64,000 nucleotides of DNA, from NCBI RefSeq assembly GCF_040529045.1, contig NZ_CP131914.1, forward strand, positions 3,022,501 through 3,086,500. The letters run 5' to 3'. Under the pieces are notes generated by a model that made no database searches, was not told where the DNA came from, and worked only from the letters and a program-made list of their open reading frames with translations. Each line of letters opens with the position of its first letter. Positions within the stretch are counted from its first letter, which is position 1. Below, piece by piece: positions 9,465-18,660 of the stretch. Position numbers and translations under genes: made by a program. Source of the DNA: Xanthomonas indica. GTDB taxonomy: Bacteria; Pseudomonadota; Gammaproteobacteria; Xanthomonadales; Xanthomonadaceae.

Positions 9465-9992
9465 GTAGGAGCGGCTTCAGCCGCGACCCGAGGCCGAACA
9501 TTGCAGGAGTTGTGGCTGCCGCGACCGGGATTTCCCGGCAGCCGGGCGGCGGCGAATGGCGCGGCGTTGCAGCGTGCTGTCCCCACACGCAAGGCAGATT
9601 GGGGGAGGGATTTCAGTCCCGACGGCAGGAACATCACTACGCCGGACGGCGTCATGCGTCGCGACTGAAGTCGCTCCCACCGTGATGCGTTGCAGCGACC
9701 GGACGCTCCAGGTCGCGGAATGGCTCCAGTTGCGCGACTGGATGCCGTGCTTGCTGGTTTTTGCGCTGCGTAATGGCGTGCTGGTCGATGTGTCGCATCT
9801 CGCCACCGAATGCATCCTTGCATCACCGATGTCGGGGTCTGGGCGCGACACTTGTGGGAGGGACTTCAGTCCCGACTGCATGCGGCCGGCCGGGCACGTG
9901 TCGCTCGCTTATCGCGCCTGCACCGCGCATCGCGGCCGTTGCCGCGGTCTGCAAGATCCGCCGTCCCCGCGTAGGAGCGGCTTCGGCCGCGC
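9465..9992. repeat. Cluster of five xanthomonad REP-like palindromic repeats
   Basis: The 723-base gap 9443-10165 holds no convincing gene. It carries five copies or variants of a short palindromic element whose core is GGAGCGGCTTCAGCCGCGAC: 9465-9487 (+), 9600-9623 (+, GGGATTTCAGTCCC variant), 9658-9680 (inverted), 9854-9876 (+, GGGACTTCAGTCCC variant) and 9971-9992 (+, GGCTTCGGCC variant). Arm changes are compensated on the other side (GCGGC/GCCGC, GGGA/TCCC, GCGAC/GTCGC), so the stem-loop is conserved rather than the sequence. A further pair lies at 58479-58543. Such elements are widespread intergenic repeats in Xanthomonas; roles in transcript ends or mobilisation by REP-associated transposases are known for related families. 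Confidence 0.85.
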
Positions 9993-10165
9993 CGGGGCGT
10001 TCCCGCTACCGCCTCCACCCCTGCAGCCGCGCAGTGCGAATGGGCGCCCGGCCTCATGCGCCAGGCGAAATGGAGGGTAATGAGGTGGGGGGAACTTGTA
10101 GCGGTGCCCTGAACCCACTGCCACAGCAAGCGTCGCTCGCGACCAGTGCGGCCGCCGCGATCGAC

Positions 10166-10504
10166 TCAGTCGCCGTCGTAGAGCGGAAAGTGCACCAGCG
10201 GCGCCGGTGTGCCGGCGGCCGCCACCGCGCTGCCGTTCAGGCCCATGTCCCAGGCCAGGCCGGCCCAGACCGGGTCGGCGATGCGCGCGTCCTCGGGTGC
10301 CGGGGCGCGCGCGATCAGCAACTGCCGCAGTTCGGCCTGGGCCAGGGTCTCCAGCCGCCGCAGGGTGTGACCCGGCTGGCGCGGCGCGCTCACCGGGCGC
10401 GGCGCGGGGTCCGCCACCGGCTCGGACGAGGGCGCGTGTGCGCTGCTGCTTTCATCGCAGGACATGGCCGCAACTCGGGACAGGGACTGGAGAGGCATCG
10501 ACAT
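10166..10504 (-). CDS. Small hypothetical protein downstream of the chemoreceptor
   Basis: 112 residues, not recognised. The first ~45 residues are Ser/Pro/Ala-rich and probably disordered. Residues ~46-100 look folded, with an amphipathic stretch (TLRRLETLAQAELRQLLIAR) followed by ARIADPVWAGLAWDMGLNGS. No signal peptide or membrane segment. It follows the chemoreceptor gene by ~90 bases on the same strand, with a strong hairpin between them. Several ATGs compete for the start (residues 1, 3 and 14) and none has a good ribosome-binding site. It could be a short conserved xanthomonad protein or a chance frame in GC-rich DNA. Confidence 0.4.
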   Translation of the reverse strand: MSMPLQSLSRVAAMSCDESSSAHAPSSEPVADPAPRPVSAPRQPGHTLRRLETLAQAELRQLLIARAPAPEDARIADPVWAGLAWDMGLNGSAVAAAGTPAPLVHFPLYDGD

Positions 10505-10539
10505 CGACGGGGCCGGGCGGGAAGGGCAGAGACGACAAG

Positions 10540-10557
10540 CCCCGGCAGGGGCCGGGG
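10540..10557 (-). terminator. Hairpin after the chemoreceptor gene
   Basis: Perfect 7-bp stem CCCCGGC (10540-10546) with GCCGGGG (10551-10557) around a 4-base loop, 39 bases beyond the stop of the chemoreceptor gene. There is no clear T-tract, so intrinsic termination is plausible but not certain. Confidence 0.45.
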
Positions 10558-10595
10558 ACTCGTCGGTTCATGGCACGGAGGAGGGCAAGGCGGGC

Positions 10596-11786
10596 TTAGA
10601 ACAGCTCGACGGTGCCGGCGCCCATGCTCTGCTGCGCCACCGGCTTGTGCGGCGGACGCTCCCACTCGGTGCGCATGTCGCGCAGGCGGTTGCCGACCCG
10701 CTGCAGGGCGTCGATCAGTTCGTGATCGAACACGCCGCCATTGCGGTGCAGCAGTTCCTGCAGTGCTACGGCCTCGCGGTTGATCGCGGTCAGGCGGTCC
10801 AGGTGGGTGTGCACGCCGCCCAGGGCCTGGGTCGCGATGTCCTCGAACTGCAGGGCGCGCACCGCTTCGGCGACGCTGCTGTCGATGGCGCGGCCGCACT
10901 CGGAGATCTCGCGCATGCCGTCGCCCAGCGAGTGGTTGATCGCGGCCACGTTGTCCAGCATCGCCGCGGCCTCGGCCCGCGCCTCGCGGGAGCGGTCCAT
11001 GTCGCGCGAGGCCATGTTCGAGACCGTCTCGCGGACCTTGGCGATGGCGTCCTTGGAGCTGTGCGCCAGCTTGCGGATCTGCTCGTTGAAGGTAGTCGAG
11101 CGCTCGGAGAGGTTGCGCACCTCGTCGGCCACCACCGCGAAGCCGCGGCCTGCCTCGCCGGCGCGCGCCGCTTCGATCGCCGCGTTCAGCGCCAGCAGGT
11201 TGGTCTGGTCGGCGATCGACTTGACGTCCTCCAGCAGGGCGAAGATGCCGTCCAGGTGCTGGGACATGTCGTCGATGTAGTGCACCGTGGTGCTGCTCTG
11301 GCCGCTGACCTGCTCCAGCGCCTCCACCAGCTGCTCCATGCGCTGGCTGGCATGCTGGGCGAAGCGGGCCACGTCCACGCCGGCGCCACCGTCTTCGCCG
11401 GCGCGGTCGACGATGCGGGCCAGCGCCACGCTTTGCTGCCGCGACTTGCGGTTCATCGCCTCGAAGCTGCCGCCCAGGCCGCTGACCGCCTGGCGGATCA
11501 GCTCGCGGGCACGTTCGATCTCGGAGCGGGAGCCCTCGATCTCGTTGCCGACGAAGCTGCGCAGCTCGGTCAGCAGGTGGTCCTGCTCGCGCATGACCTT
11601 GGCCTGCTCCGGCGAGCGCCGGGTCTGGCTGTACGCGGTCCAGCCGGCGAAACCGAGCCAGCTCAGCGTCATCGTGGTGAGGATGGCCCAACGGACCGGG
11701 GCCGGCCAATCGAAACCGGCGGCGATGGGGAACAGCAGCGTCAGGGCGAGCGGGGCGGCCAGACGGATCAGGAGGCGTGAGTACAT
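10596..11786 (-). CDS. Methyl-accepting chemotaxis protein-like transducer without a large periplasmic sensor
   Basis: About 396 residues. Two closely spaced membrane segments at the N-terminus ([20 protein letters not shown] and [19 protein letters not shown]) are separated by only a few residues, so there is almost no periplasmic ligand domain. The rest is a long coiled-coil signalling domain ending in the conserved hairpin [20 protein letters not shown] followed by [17 protein letters not shown]. Known role: control of a CheA kinase array. Unusual points are the short length and the lack of a HAMP domain that I can see, suggesting an intracellular or membrane-proximal signal. The ATG at 11786 gives the cleaner N-terminus; a GTG at 11807 would add seven residues. 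No che genes are adjacent. Confidence 0.88.
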   Translation of the reverse strand: MYSRLLIRLAAPLALTLLFPIAAGFDWPAPVRWAILTTMTLSWLGFAGWTAYSQTRRSPEQAKVMREQDHLLTELRSFVGNEIEGSRSEIERARELIRQAVSGLGGSFEAMNRKSRQQSVALARIVDRAGEDGGAGVDVARFAQHASQRMEQLVEALEQVSGQSSTTVHYIDDMSQHLDGIFALLEDVKSIADQTNLLALNAAIEAARAGEAGRGFAVVADEVRNLSERSTTFNEQIRKLAHSSKDAIAKVRETVSNMASRDMDRSREARAEAAAMLDNVAAINHSLGDGMREISECGRAIDSSVAEAVRALQFEDIATQALGGVHTHLDRLTAINREAVALQELLHRNGGVFDHELIDALQRVGNRLRDMRTEWERPPHKPVAQQSMGAGTVELF

Positions 11787-11948
11787 GGAAGTTCTCGGCA
11801 GATTCACGATTGCTGTATCGGCCGTCCCCCCCGGGTCTTTAGCAACGCGGTGAGCGGATCATCGAAACCTGCCGACATTCGTACGATCGACGTCGCAGAA
11901 CGGCGCGCGGGCGGCGCGCTGTCGCCCCCGCGCCAGCGCCCGAGAGGC

Positions 11949-12563
11949 TCAGCGCAGCGCGCGGTCCACGGTCTCGCGCATGCGCCGCTTGGCCAGCAGG
12001 AAGTCCCACAGGCTGCCGCCCATCTGCCGCCACAGCACCGCCGAGCGCACCGCCGCCAGCAGCAGCGCACGGATCTCGGCCACCACCCCGGCCTGGCCCA
12101 GGTAATGCGGGTTGCCCTGCACCATCACCCGCGGGCGCAGGTGGCTGATGGTGTCGGCATAGAGCTGGCCCAGCGCCGCGATCACCTCCGGGTGGGTGCT
12201 GTCGCCATGGCGCTCCAGCAGCGGCGCGATCCGGGCCAGGCCGGCGTCGACCTTGGCGTCGGTCTCGGCATCGCCGGCAAAGCGCCGTTCCAGTTGGATC
12301 ACCGCCAGCGCCAGCCGCGGCAGCACCTCGTCCTGGCCCTGGTTGCGGAAGTAGTTGTGCAGCAGGCGCAGGCCCGGCGCCAGGTCGGCGCGGCGGCCGT
12401 AGACCGCTTCGGGGCTGGGCGCATCGATGCGGAACACGCTGTCGAGCAGGGTACGCACCAGCGACGCCTCCGACTGGCCGGTCTCGGCGATGCGCCGCAC
12501 CTGCTGCAGGGCCTGGGCCACGCCCGCCAGCGCCAGCATGCGCGCGTCCATGGAATCGGTCAT
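11949..12563 (-). CDS. hflD: High-frequency lysogenization protein homologue HflD
   Basis: 204 residues, all-helical, no membrane segment predicted. Recognised by [18 protein letters not shown] near the N-terminus, the middle segment [22 protein letters not shown] and the C-terminal [24 protein letters not shown]. In E. coli HflD is a peripheral membrane protein that binds the lambda CII activator; its housekeeping role is not settled. The ATG overlaps the mnmA stop codon (ATGA), the same mnmA-hflD arrangement seen in other gammaproteobacteria, and this fixes the start. The 160 bases between this gene and the chemoreceptor show nothing further. Confidence 0.92.
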   Translation of the reverse strand: MTDSMDARMLALAGVAQALQQVRRIAETGQSEASLVRTLLDSVFRIDAPSPEAVYGRRADLAPGLRLLHNYFRNQGQDEVLPRLALAVIQLERRFAGDAETDAKVDAGLARIAPLLERHGDSTHPEVIAALGQLYADTISHLRPRVMVQGNPHYLGQAGVVAEIRALLLAAVRSAVLWRQMGGSLWDFLLAKRRMRETVDRALR

Positions 12564-13702
12564 CGAATGGTGTCCTCGTGTACGGCGGGGGCCTGCTGCG
12601 CCAGGCGGCGCTCCAGCGGGGCATCGGTGGTGGCGATCACGGCGCCGCCCAGGCATTCCTCGCCCTGGTACAGCACCAGCGATTGGCCGGGGGTGACGGC
12701 GCGCTGCGGGCGCGCGAAGCGCACCGCCAGGCGGCCGTCGTCGCCGACCTCAACCGTGCACGGTTCGTCGGCCTGGCGGTAGCGGGTCTGTGCGGTGCAG
12801 TCGAAGCGCCGTGCCGGCGGCGCGCCGGCGATCCAGTGGGCGATCTCGGACTGCAGCCGGTTGGCCATCAGGTAGGGGCTGTCGCGGTCCTGGTCGACGT
12901 ACAGCACGTTGCGGGCGACGTCCTTGCCGACCACGTACCACGGCGCTGCGGCGCGGCCGCGCACCCCGCCGATGTTCAGGCCCTCGCGCTGGCCCAGAGT
13001 GAAGTAGAACACGCCCGGATGCTCGGCCACGACCTGCTCGTGCGGGTCGCGGATCTCGCCGCGCCGCGCCGGCAGGTACCGGCCCAGGAATTCGCGGAAA
13101 TCCCGTTCGCCGATGAAGCAGATGCCGGTGGAGTCCTTCTTGGCGTGGGTCGGCAGGCCGGCCTCGCGGGCGATGCGGCGCACCTGCTCCTTGGGCAGCT
13201 CGCCGACCGGGAACAGGGTCGCGGCCAGTTGCGCCTGGCCCAACTGGTGCAGGAAGTAGCTCTGGTCCTTGTTGCGGTCCAGCCCGCGCAGCAGCCGCCA
13301 GCGGCCGCCGACGCTGTCCACCCGCGCATAGTGGCCGGTGGCGATGCGCTCGGCGCCGAGCTCCCGCGCCGCGTCCAGGAAATGCTTGAACTTGACCTCG
13401 CGGTTGCACAGCACGTCCGGGTTGGGCGTACGCCCGGCGGCGTACTCGGCCAGGAAGTGCGCGAACACCCCTTGCCAGTACTCCTGCGAAAAATCGCGGA
13501 AATGGAACGGGATGCCGAGCCGGCCGCACACCGCCACCGCATCGCGGCGGTCGTCGTCGGCGCGGCAGTCGCCGCTGCCGTCGTCGGCCCAGTTCTGCAT
13601 GAACAGGCCGGACACCGCCGCGCCCTGCTGGACCAGTTGCCAGGCCGCCACCGACGAATCCACGCCGCCGGAGACCCCGACCATGACCGCTGCGCCGCTC
13701 AT
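12560..13702 (-). CDS. mnmA: tRNA-specific 2-thiouridylase MnmA
   Basis: 380 residues. Catalyses ATP-dependent 2-thiolation of the wobble uridine (U34) of Lys, Glu and Gln tRNAs in the cytoplasm, receiving sulfur from a relay. The PP-loop SGGVDSS lies at 11-17. The two catalytic cysteines are in place: Cys99 in [12 protein letters not shown] and Cys195 in [12 protein letters not shown], matching E. coli Cys102 and Cys199. The C-terminal half has the expected tRNA-binding and beta-barrel segments ([23 protein letters not shown]). The ATG overlaps the upstream Nudix stop and the gene's stop overlaps the hflD start, so translation of Nudix, mnmA and hflD is coupled. Confidence 0.97.
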   Translation of the reverse strand: MSGAAVMVGVSGGVDSSVAAWQLVQQGAAVSGLFMQNWADDGSGDCRADDDRRDAVAVCGRLGIPFHFRDFSQEYWQGVFAHFLAEYAAGRTPNPDVLCNREVKFKHFLDAARELGAERIATGHYARVDSVGGRWRLLRGLDRNKDQSYFLHQLGQAQLAATLFPVGELPKEQVRRIAREAGLPTHAKKDSTGICFIGERDFREFLGRYLPARRGEIRDPHEQVVAEHPGVFYFTLGQREGLNIGGVRGRAAAPWYVVGKDVARNVLYVDQDRDSPYLMANRLQSEIAHWIAGAPPARRFDCTAQTRYRQADEPCTVEVGDDGRLAVRFARPQRAVTPGQSLVLYQGEECLGGAVIATTDAPLERRLAQQAPAVHEDTIR

Positions 13703-14157
13703 GCCACCTGCCGCAACAGGTCCAGCGGGTAGCGGCGGCCGGCCAGGTAGTCGGCCACCACCTGCCACACCAGCGGGCTGCGCCAGCGCGGCGCGGCGGC
13801 CTCCAGCTCGGCCGGGGTCATCCACAGCGCCCGCACGATGCCGGTGTCCAGCGGCCGCTGCGGATCGTGCGCGACCGGGTCGGCGGCAAAGGCGAAGCGC
13901 AGATAATGGCGGCCGTTGTCGGCCTTCCACTGGTAGGCGCCGATGAAGGCGGTCGGCTGCACCTGCCAGCCGGTTTCCTCCAGCGTCTCGCGCACCGCGG
14001 CCTCGATCAGGCGCTCGTCCGGCTCCAGGTGGCCGGCCGGCTGGTTCAGCACCAGCGCACCGGCGATCGCTTCCTCGACCTGCAGCAGGCGCCCGTCGCG
14101 CACCACCACCGTGGCCACGGTCACATCCGGCTGCCAGGGTTCCGCGGTCGCCGTCAT
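13699..14157 (-). CDS. nudJ: Nudix hydrolase, NudJ-like phosphatase
   Basis: 152 residues. The Nudix box is complete: [23 protein letters not shown], written as G-x5-E-x7-RE-x2-EE-x-G (about residues 42-64). Overall sequence and its position before mnmA resemble NudJ, which hydrolyses nucleoside di- and triphosphates and the thiamin-precursor pyrophosphate HMP-PP; the exact substrate here is inference. It overlaps the upstream secreted-protein stop codon (TGATGA) and the downstream mnmA start (ATGA), so it lies in a tightly coupled operon. Confidence 0.9.
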   Translation of the reverse strand: MTATAEPWQPDVTVATVVVRDGRLLQVEEAIAGALVLNQPAGHLEPDERLIEAAVRETLEETGWQVQPTAFIGAYQWKADNGRHYLRFAFAADPVAHDPQRPLDTGIVRALWMTPAELEAAAPRWRSPLVWQVVADYLAGRRYPLDLLRQVA

Positions 14158-14636
14158 CAGAACAGGTCCTTGCCGCCGTTGAGTTCGGCGTCCATCGCGT
14201 CGGCGCCGCGTGCGGCCGCCTCCAGCGCCTCGCGCAGCGCCGCATCGTCGGCATCGGCGGGGATCTTGACCACGAACACCGCGGTGCCGCCCTGGCGCAC
14301 CCAGCCGCCGAGGATGTCCGACTGCGCGTCCTCCAGCAGCCGGTTGGCGACCTTGGCCGGCAAGCTGTCGCCCTGGGCCTGGTAGGCCGGCGACCACACC
14401 TCGCGGATGCGGTAGCTGCCGAAGGTCTCCACCGGCGAGCGCACGTAGGTGAGCTGCTTGCGCTCGCCGCCGTTCTCGCGCAGGCCGAACAGCACCTGGT
14501 AGTCGCCGTCCTCGTCGGCCTGCGCGTCGTAGCCCAGCGCCTGCAGGCGCTTGCCCAGCGCCGCATCCGGCGGCGTGGCGGCCGCCGGCAGGGCGGCGGC
14601 GAGCAGCGCGGCGAACAGCGGAAGCTTGGGGAACAT
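14157..14636 (-). CDS. Secreted hypothetical protein
   Basis: About 159 residues. The N-terminus [21 protein letters not shown] is a clear Sec signal peptide with AxA-type cleavage near residue 20, so the mature protein is probably periplasmic. The mature part ([54 protein letters not shown]) looks like an alpha/beta fold in which a value is compared with an input. A resemblance to YbjN-like proteins is possible, but I cannot establish it. It is first in the run leading to nudJ-mnmA-hflD, overlapping the next start by one base. In-frame ATGs at 14648 and 14660 are alternatives. Confidence 0.75.
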   Translation of the reverse strand: MFPKLPLFAALLAAALPAAATPPDAALGKRLQALGYDAQADEDGDYQVLFGLRENGGERKQLTYVRSPVETFGSYRIREVWSPAYQAQGDSLPAKVANRLLEDAQSDILGGWVRQGGTAVFVVKIPADADDAALREALEAAARGADAMDAELNGGKDLF

Positions 14637-14724
14637 CGTCGAATGCATGCGAAGCGCCATCGAAAGGAGGGGAATTGTGCGGGCAGGGCCGGCGATCGTC
14701 CAATCCGGGCCGGCGGCCCCCGTA

Positions 14725-14730
14725 TATAAT
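14725..14730 (+). promoter_or_regulatory. Consensus -10 element placing transcription start at or next to the clpS ATG
   Basis: A perfect TATAAT is followed by six bases (GGGGAG) and then the clpS ATG at 14737. Standard -10 to start-site spacing puts the first transcribed base at about 14736-14738. The only purine-rich sequence (GGGGAG) touches the ATG and is too close to act as a normal ribosome-binding site. A good -35 is not evident. This predicts a leaderless or near-leaderless clpS mRNA. Confidence 0.6.
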
Positions 14731-14736
14731 GGGGAG

Positions 14737-15057
14737 ATGCCCCGCAAGAATTCCCCCGAGCACGATCATGGCGTCATGGTGGAGTCCGGAAAGCCGGAAA
14801 TCGCCCGACCGCCGATGTATCAGGTGCTGCTGCTGAACGATGACTACACCCCGATGGACTTCGTGGTGACCGTGCTGCAGCAGTTCTTCTCCCTGGACCT
14901 GGAACGCGCCACCCAGGTGATGCTGCACGTGCATACCCGCGGCCGCGGCGTCTGCGGGGTGTATACCCGCGAGGTGGCTGAATCCAAGGTGGCTCAGGTG
15001 AACGAGTTCTCGCGGATGAACCAGCACCCCCTGTTGTGCACGATGGAAAAAGCCTGA
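14737..15057 (+). CDS. clpS: ATP-dependent Clp protease adaptor ClpS
   Basis: 106 residues, the usual length. ClpS delivers proteins with N-terminal Leu, Phe, Tyr or Trp (N-degrons) to ClpAP. The ClpS core is clear: [20 protein letters not shown] (about 34-53) contains the N-degron pocket residues in [10 protein letters not shown], followed by [20 protein letters not shown] with the pocket His. The first ~28 residues are the flexible N-terminal extension that engages ClpA. The gene is divergent from the secreted-protein/nudJ operon and precedes clpA by 124 bases. aat, which creates N-degrons, is 3 kb away. Confidence 0.97.
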   Translation: MPRKNSPEHDHGVMVESGKPEIARPPMYQVLLLNDDYTPMDFVVTVLQQFFSLDLERATQVMLHVHTRGRGVCGVYTREVAESKVAQVNEFSRMNQHPLLCTMEKA

Positions 15058-15181
15058 TAGTGGGAGGCGTCGGCTCCCGGTCTGCCCGGACTAACGCGGT
15101 CTGAACACACTGATCCGATAGGGTTGTGGAAATTTCGCAGCTCAAGCCACATATCGTCGGCAACAGACGTCGGAGTGCACC

Positions 15182-17464
15182 ATGTTCAGCAAAGATCTCG
15201 AGCAGACCATCGGCCAGTGCTACAAGCGCGCCCGGGAAGCCCGTCATGAGTTCATGACGGTGGAACACCTGCTGTTGGCGCTGCTCGACAATCCCTCCGC
15301 TCAGGCCGTGCTCAAGGCCTGCGGCGCCGATGTCGACCGCCTGCGCAGCGACCTGGAACAGGCCATCGAAGCCTCGGTGGCGCGCCTGGCCGACGACGAC
15401 GGCCGCGACACCCAGCCCACCCTCGGCTTCCAGCGGGTGCTGCAGCGGGCGGTCTACCACGTGCAGTCCTCGGGCAAGAAGGAGGTCAGCGGCGCCAACG
15501 TGCTGGTGGCGATCTTCGGCGAGAAGGACTCGCACGCGGTGTACTTCCTGAACCAGCAGGACATCACCCGCCTGGACATCGTCAACTACCTGTCTCACGG
15601 CATCGCCAAGATGGGCGAGGACGGCGAGCACGCCGCCCCGGCCGACGGCGAGCCCAAGGGCGAGGCGGGCGAGGGCGAGCCGAAGGGCGACGCCCTGGCC
15701 GAGTACGCCACCAATCTGAACGAGCAGGCCCGCAACGGCCGCATCGACCCGCTGGTGGGCCGTGGCGACGAGATCGAGCGCACCATCCAGGTGCTGTGCC
15801 GCCGCCGCAAGAACAATCCGCTGTACGTGGGCGAGGCCGGCGTCGGCAAGACCGCCATCGCCGAGGGCCTGGCCAAGCGCATCGTCGAGGGCAGCGTGCC
15901 CCAGGTGCTGGCCGACGCGGTGATCTTCTCGCTCGACCTGGGCGCGCTGGTCGCCGGCACCAAGTACCGCGGCGACTTCGAGAAGCGGCTGAAGGGCGTG
16001 CTGACCTCGCTGAAGAAGGTGCCCAATGCGGTGCTGTTCATCGACGAGATCCACACCATCATCGGGGCCGGTTCCGCCTCCGGCGGCACCATGGACGCGT
16101 CCAACCTGATCAAGCCGGCGCTGTCCTCGGGCGAGCTGCGCTGCATCGGTTCGACCACGTTCCAGGAATACCGCGGCATCTTCGAGAAGGACCGCGCCCT
16201 GGCGCGGCGCTTCCAGAAGATCGACATCGTCGAGCCGACCGTGGGCGAGACCTTCGAGATCCTGCAGGGCCTCAAGCCCAAGTACGAGGCGCACCACGGC
16301 GTGACCTACGCCGACGACGCGCTGCAGGCCGCGGTGGACCTGTCGGTCAAGCACATCGGCGACCGCTTGCTGCCGGACAAGGCGATCGACGTGATCGACG
16401 AGGCCGGCGCGCGCCAGCGGCTGCTGCCGGAAGGCCAGCGCAAGGAACTGATCGACATCGAGGAGATCGAGACCATCGTCGCCAAGATGGCGCGGATCCC
16501 GGCCAAGCAGGTCAGCGCCACCGACAAGGACGTGCTGCAGCACCTGGAGCGCAACCTGAAGATGGTGATCTTCGGCCAGGATCCGGCGATCGAGACGCTG
16601 TCCTCGTCGATCAAGCTGGCGCGCTCGGGCCTGGGCAATCCGGAGAAGCCGATCGGCAACTTCCTGTTCGCCGGCCCCACCGGCGTGGGCAAGACCGAGG
16701 TCACCAAGCAGTTGGCGCTGCAGCTGGGCATCGAGCTGGTGCGCTTCGACATGTCCGAGTACATGGAGCCGCATTCGATCAGCCGCCTGATCGGTGCGCC
16801 CCCGGGCTACGTCGGCTTCGACCAGGGCGGCCTGCTGACCGAGAAGATCGTCAAGACCCCACACTGCGTGCTGCTGCTGGACGAGGTGGAGAAGGCGCAT
16901 CCGGATATCTTCAACATCCTGTTGCAGGTCATGGATCGCGGCGTGCTCACCGACACGAACGGGCGCGAGGCGAACTTCAAGAACGTGATCCTGGTGATGA
17001 CCACCAATGCCGGTGCAACCCAGGCCTCGCGGCGCTCGATCGGCTTCACCCAGCAGGACCACTCCACCGATGCGATGGAGATCATCCGCCGCAGCTTCAC
17101 CCCGGAGTTCCGCAACCGCCTGGACGCGGTGGTGCAGTTCCAGCCGCTGGCTTTCAGCCACATTCTGCGGGTGGTCGACAAGTTCGTGATCGAGCTGGAG
17201 ATGCTGCTGCAGGAGAAGCATGTGTCGCTGTCGGCGACCCCGACCGCGCGCGACTGGCTGGCCCAGCACGGCTTCGACCCGCTGATGGGCGCGCGGCCGA
17301 TGGCACGGGTGATCCAGGACAAGGTCAAGCGCCCGCTGGCCGACGAGTTGCTGTTCGGCAAGCTGGTCAACGGCGGCCGCGTCACCATCGACGTGCGCGA
17401 CGGCGAGCTGGTGGTGGAGACCCAGGCCGAGCCCGAGCGCCTGCTGCCGGCGACGGTGGACTGA
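15182..17464 (+). CDS. clpA: ATP-dependent Clp protease ATP-binding subunit ClpA
   Basis: 760 residues, matching E. coli ClpA (758). AAA+ unfoldase that forms a hexamer on ClpP. The Clp N-domain (residues 1-~150) is the ClpS docking site; a charged Gly/Glu/Lys linker follows (DGEPKGEAGEGEPKGD). D1 has Walker A GEAGVGKTA at 217-225 and Walker B LFIDEIHTIIGAG. D2 has Walker A GPTGVGKTE at 498-506 and Walker B LLLDEVEKAH. GGAG six bases upstream supports the ATG. The 124-base gap after clpS suggests it has its own promoter. A strong hairpin follows the stop. Confidence 0.98.
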   Translation: MFSKDLEQTIGQCYKRAREARHEFMTVEHLLLALLDNPSAQAVLKACGADVDRLRSDLEQAIEASVARLADDDGRDTQPTLGFQRVLQRAVYHVQSSGKKEVSGANVLVAIFGEKDSHAVYFLNQQDITRLDIVNYLSHGIAKMGEDGEHAAPADGEPKGEAGEGEPKGDALAEYATNLNEQARNGRIDPLVGRGDEIERTIQVLCRRRKNNPLYVGEAGVGKTAIAEGLAKRIVEGSVPQVLADAVIFSLDLGALVAGTKYRGDFEKRLKGVLTSLKKVPNAVLFIDEIHTIIGAGSASGGTMDASNLIKPALSSGELRCIGSTTFQEYRGIFEKDRALARRFQKIDIVEPTVGETFEILQGLKPKYEAHHGVTYADDALQAAVDLSVKHIGDRLLPDKAIDVIDEAGARQRLLPEGQRKELIDIEEIETIVAKMARIPAKQVSATDKDVLQHLERNLKMVIFGQDPAIETLSSSIKLARSGLGNPEKPIGNFLFAGPTGVGKTEVTKQLALQLGIELVRFDMSEYMEPHSISRLIGAPPGYVGFDQGGLLTEKIVKTPHCVLLLDEVEKAHPDIFNILLQVMDRGVLTDTNGREANFKNVILVMTTNAGATQASRRSIGFTQQDHSTDAMEIIRRSFTPEFRNRLDAVVQFQPLAFSHILRVVDKFVIELEMLLQEKHVSLSATPTARDWLAQHGFDPLMGARPMARVIQDKVKRPLADELLFGKLVNGGRVTIDVRDGELVVETQAEPERLLPATVD

Positions 17465-17485
17465 GGCCGGACAGGCACGACGAAA

Positions 17486-17510
17486 GGCGGCTGCAGAGGC
17501 TGCAGCCGCC
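17486..17510 (+). terminator. Strong hairpin after clpA
   Basis: Perfect 11-bp stem GGCGGCTGCAG (17486-17496) with CTGCAGCCGCC (17500-17510) and a 3-base loop, starting 21 bases past the clpA stop. No T-tract, but the stability and position suggest transcription termination. Confidence 0.6.
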
Positions 17511-17547
17511 TGGCGAGGTCACCGTCGTTCCATCGTTGCAGACGCGA

Positions 17548-17568
17548 AAGGCGGCCATTGGCCGCCTT
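17548..17568. terminator. Bidirectional terminator hairpin between clpA and infA
   Basis: Perfect 9-bp stem AAGGCGGCC (17548-17556) with GGCCGCCTT (17560-17568), loop ATT, flanked by short T-rich or A-rich stretches on both sides. It lies 22 bases beyond the infA stop on the minus strand and between convergent clpA and infA, as expected for a two-way terminator. Confidence 0.7.
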
Positions 17569-17590
17569 CTTCATGTCCGCCCGTGGCGGA

Positions 17591-17809
17591 TTACTTCATG
17601 CGGTAGGTGATGCGACCCTTGGTCAGGTCGTACGGGGTCATTTCGACCTTCACCCGGTCGCCGGTCAGGATGCGGATGTAGTTCTTGCGCATGCGGCCGG
17701 AGATGTGGGCGATGATTTCGTGCCCGTTTTCCAGCTTGACCCGGAACGTGGTATTGGGCAACGTCTCGCTGACGGTGCCTTCGAATTCGATGGAGTCGTC
17801 TTTCGACAT
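17591..17809 (-). CDS. infA: Translation initiation factor IF-1
   Basis: 72 residues, exactly the family length. Single OB-fold protein that binds the 30S A-site during initiation. Hallmarks are [39 protein letters not shown] and the C-terminal [10 protein letters not shown] ribosome-binding site AGGA lies four bases before the ATG. It is convergent with clpA and downstream of aat, the aat-infA-clpA neighbourhood common in gammaproteobacteria, although no tRNA gene lies between infA and clpA here. Confidence 0.98.
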   Translation of the reverse strand: MSKDDSIEFEGTVSETLPNTTFRVKLENGHEIIAHISGRMRKNYIRILTGDRVKVEMTPYDLTKGRITYRMK

Positions 17810-17901
17810 GTAATCCTGTGCGATTCGGAACGGCCAAAGGCCTGAAGAGCGAGGATTTTACTCGCCTGGGCCGCGCCATGCAAAGTTTGCGTTAATCCCG
17901 C

Positions 17902-18639
17902 TCAGCCCTGGGCCAGTTCCAGCGCCGCCAGCGCCCCGAATCGCGACGTCCACGGCCCGGTCTCGGCAGGCGTCGCCACCAACGGGGCGATGGCCTCCAG
18001 GAAGCGTGCACGCGGCCAGCGCTCGGCGCCCAGGCGCAGCAGGTGGTCGTTCTCCACCTGCGCGTCGATCAGCGGCCAGCCCCAGCCGTGCAGGCGCCGC
18101 GCCAGCGCCGCCAGCGCCACCTTGGAGCCGCCGCTGCGGGCGCTGAACATGCTCTCGCCGAAGAACATGTGCCCGCGCGCCACCCCGTAGATGCCGCCGA
18201 CCAGGTCGCTGCCGTCGAAGACCTCCACCGAATGCGCGTGGCCGGCCTGGTGCAGGGCCAGGTAGGCCGCGCGCATCGGTGCGGTGATCCAGGTGCCGTC
18301 CTGGCCGCGGCGCGGGAGTTGCGCGCAGGCGTCGATGACCTGGGCGAAGGCGGTATCGGCGCGCACCGTCCACGGCGAGCGTCGCAGGCTGCGGCGGAAG
18401 CGCGAGGACAGGCGCACCCCGTCGCTGCGGAACACGGTGCGCGGGTCCGGGCTCCACCACAGGATCGGCTCGCCATCGGAATACCAGGGGAAGATGCCCT
18501 GCGCATAGGCCGCGAGCAGCCGGGTCGGCGACAGGTCGCCGCCGACCGCGAGCAGGCCGTCAGGCTCGCGCAGGGCGCTGGACGGCGGAGGGAACGGCGC
18601 GGCGGGATCGGCCGCGAGCAGGGCAGGAAGACGACGCAT
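17902..18639 (-). CDS. aat: Leucyl/phenylalanyl-tRNA-protein transferase
   Basis: 245 residues. Transfers Leu or Phe from charged tRNA to the N-terminus of proteins starting with Lys or Arg, creating N-degrons read by ClpS. Diagnostic segments are FPPPSSALREPDGLLAVGGD, AYAQGIFPWYSDGEPILWWS, the VGGIYGVARGHMFFGESMFS core and KVALAALARRLHGWGWPLID. It lies between a FemAB-like gene (21 bases upstream) and infA, on the minus strand. Its partners clpS and clpA are within 3 kb on the other strand. Confidence 0.97.
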   Translation of the reverse strand: MRRLPALLAADPAAPFPPPSSALREPDGLLAVGGDLSPTRLLAAYAQGIFPWYSDGEPILWWSPDPRTVFRSDGVRLSSRFRRSLRRSPWTVRADTAFAQVIDACAQLPRRGQDGTWITAPMRAAYLALHQAGHAHSVEVFDGSDLVGGIYGVARGHMFFGESMFSARSGGSKVALAALARRLHGWGWPLIDAQVENDHLLRLGAERWPRARFLEAIAPLVATPAETGPWTSRFGALAALELAQG

Positions 18640-18660
18640 CGCCGGCAGCCTAGCCGATGC

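Noticed and set aside
17465-17590. Possible tRNA gene between clpA and infA, as in E. coli
   Set aside because: Only two hairpins with perfect stems are present; no cloverleaf or TTCGA-type T-loop was found.
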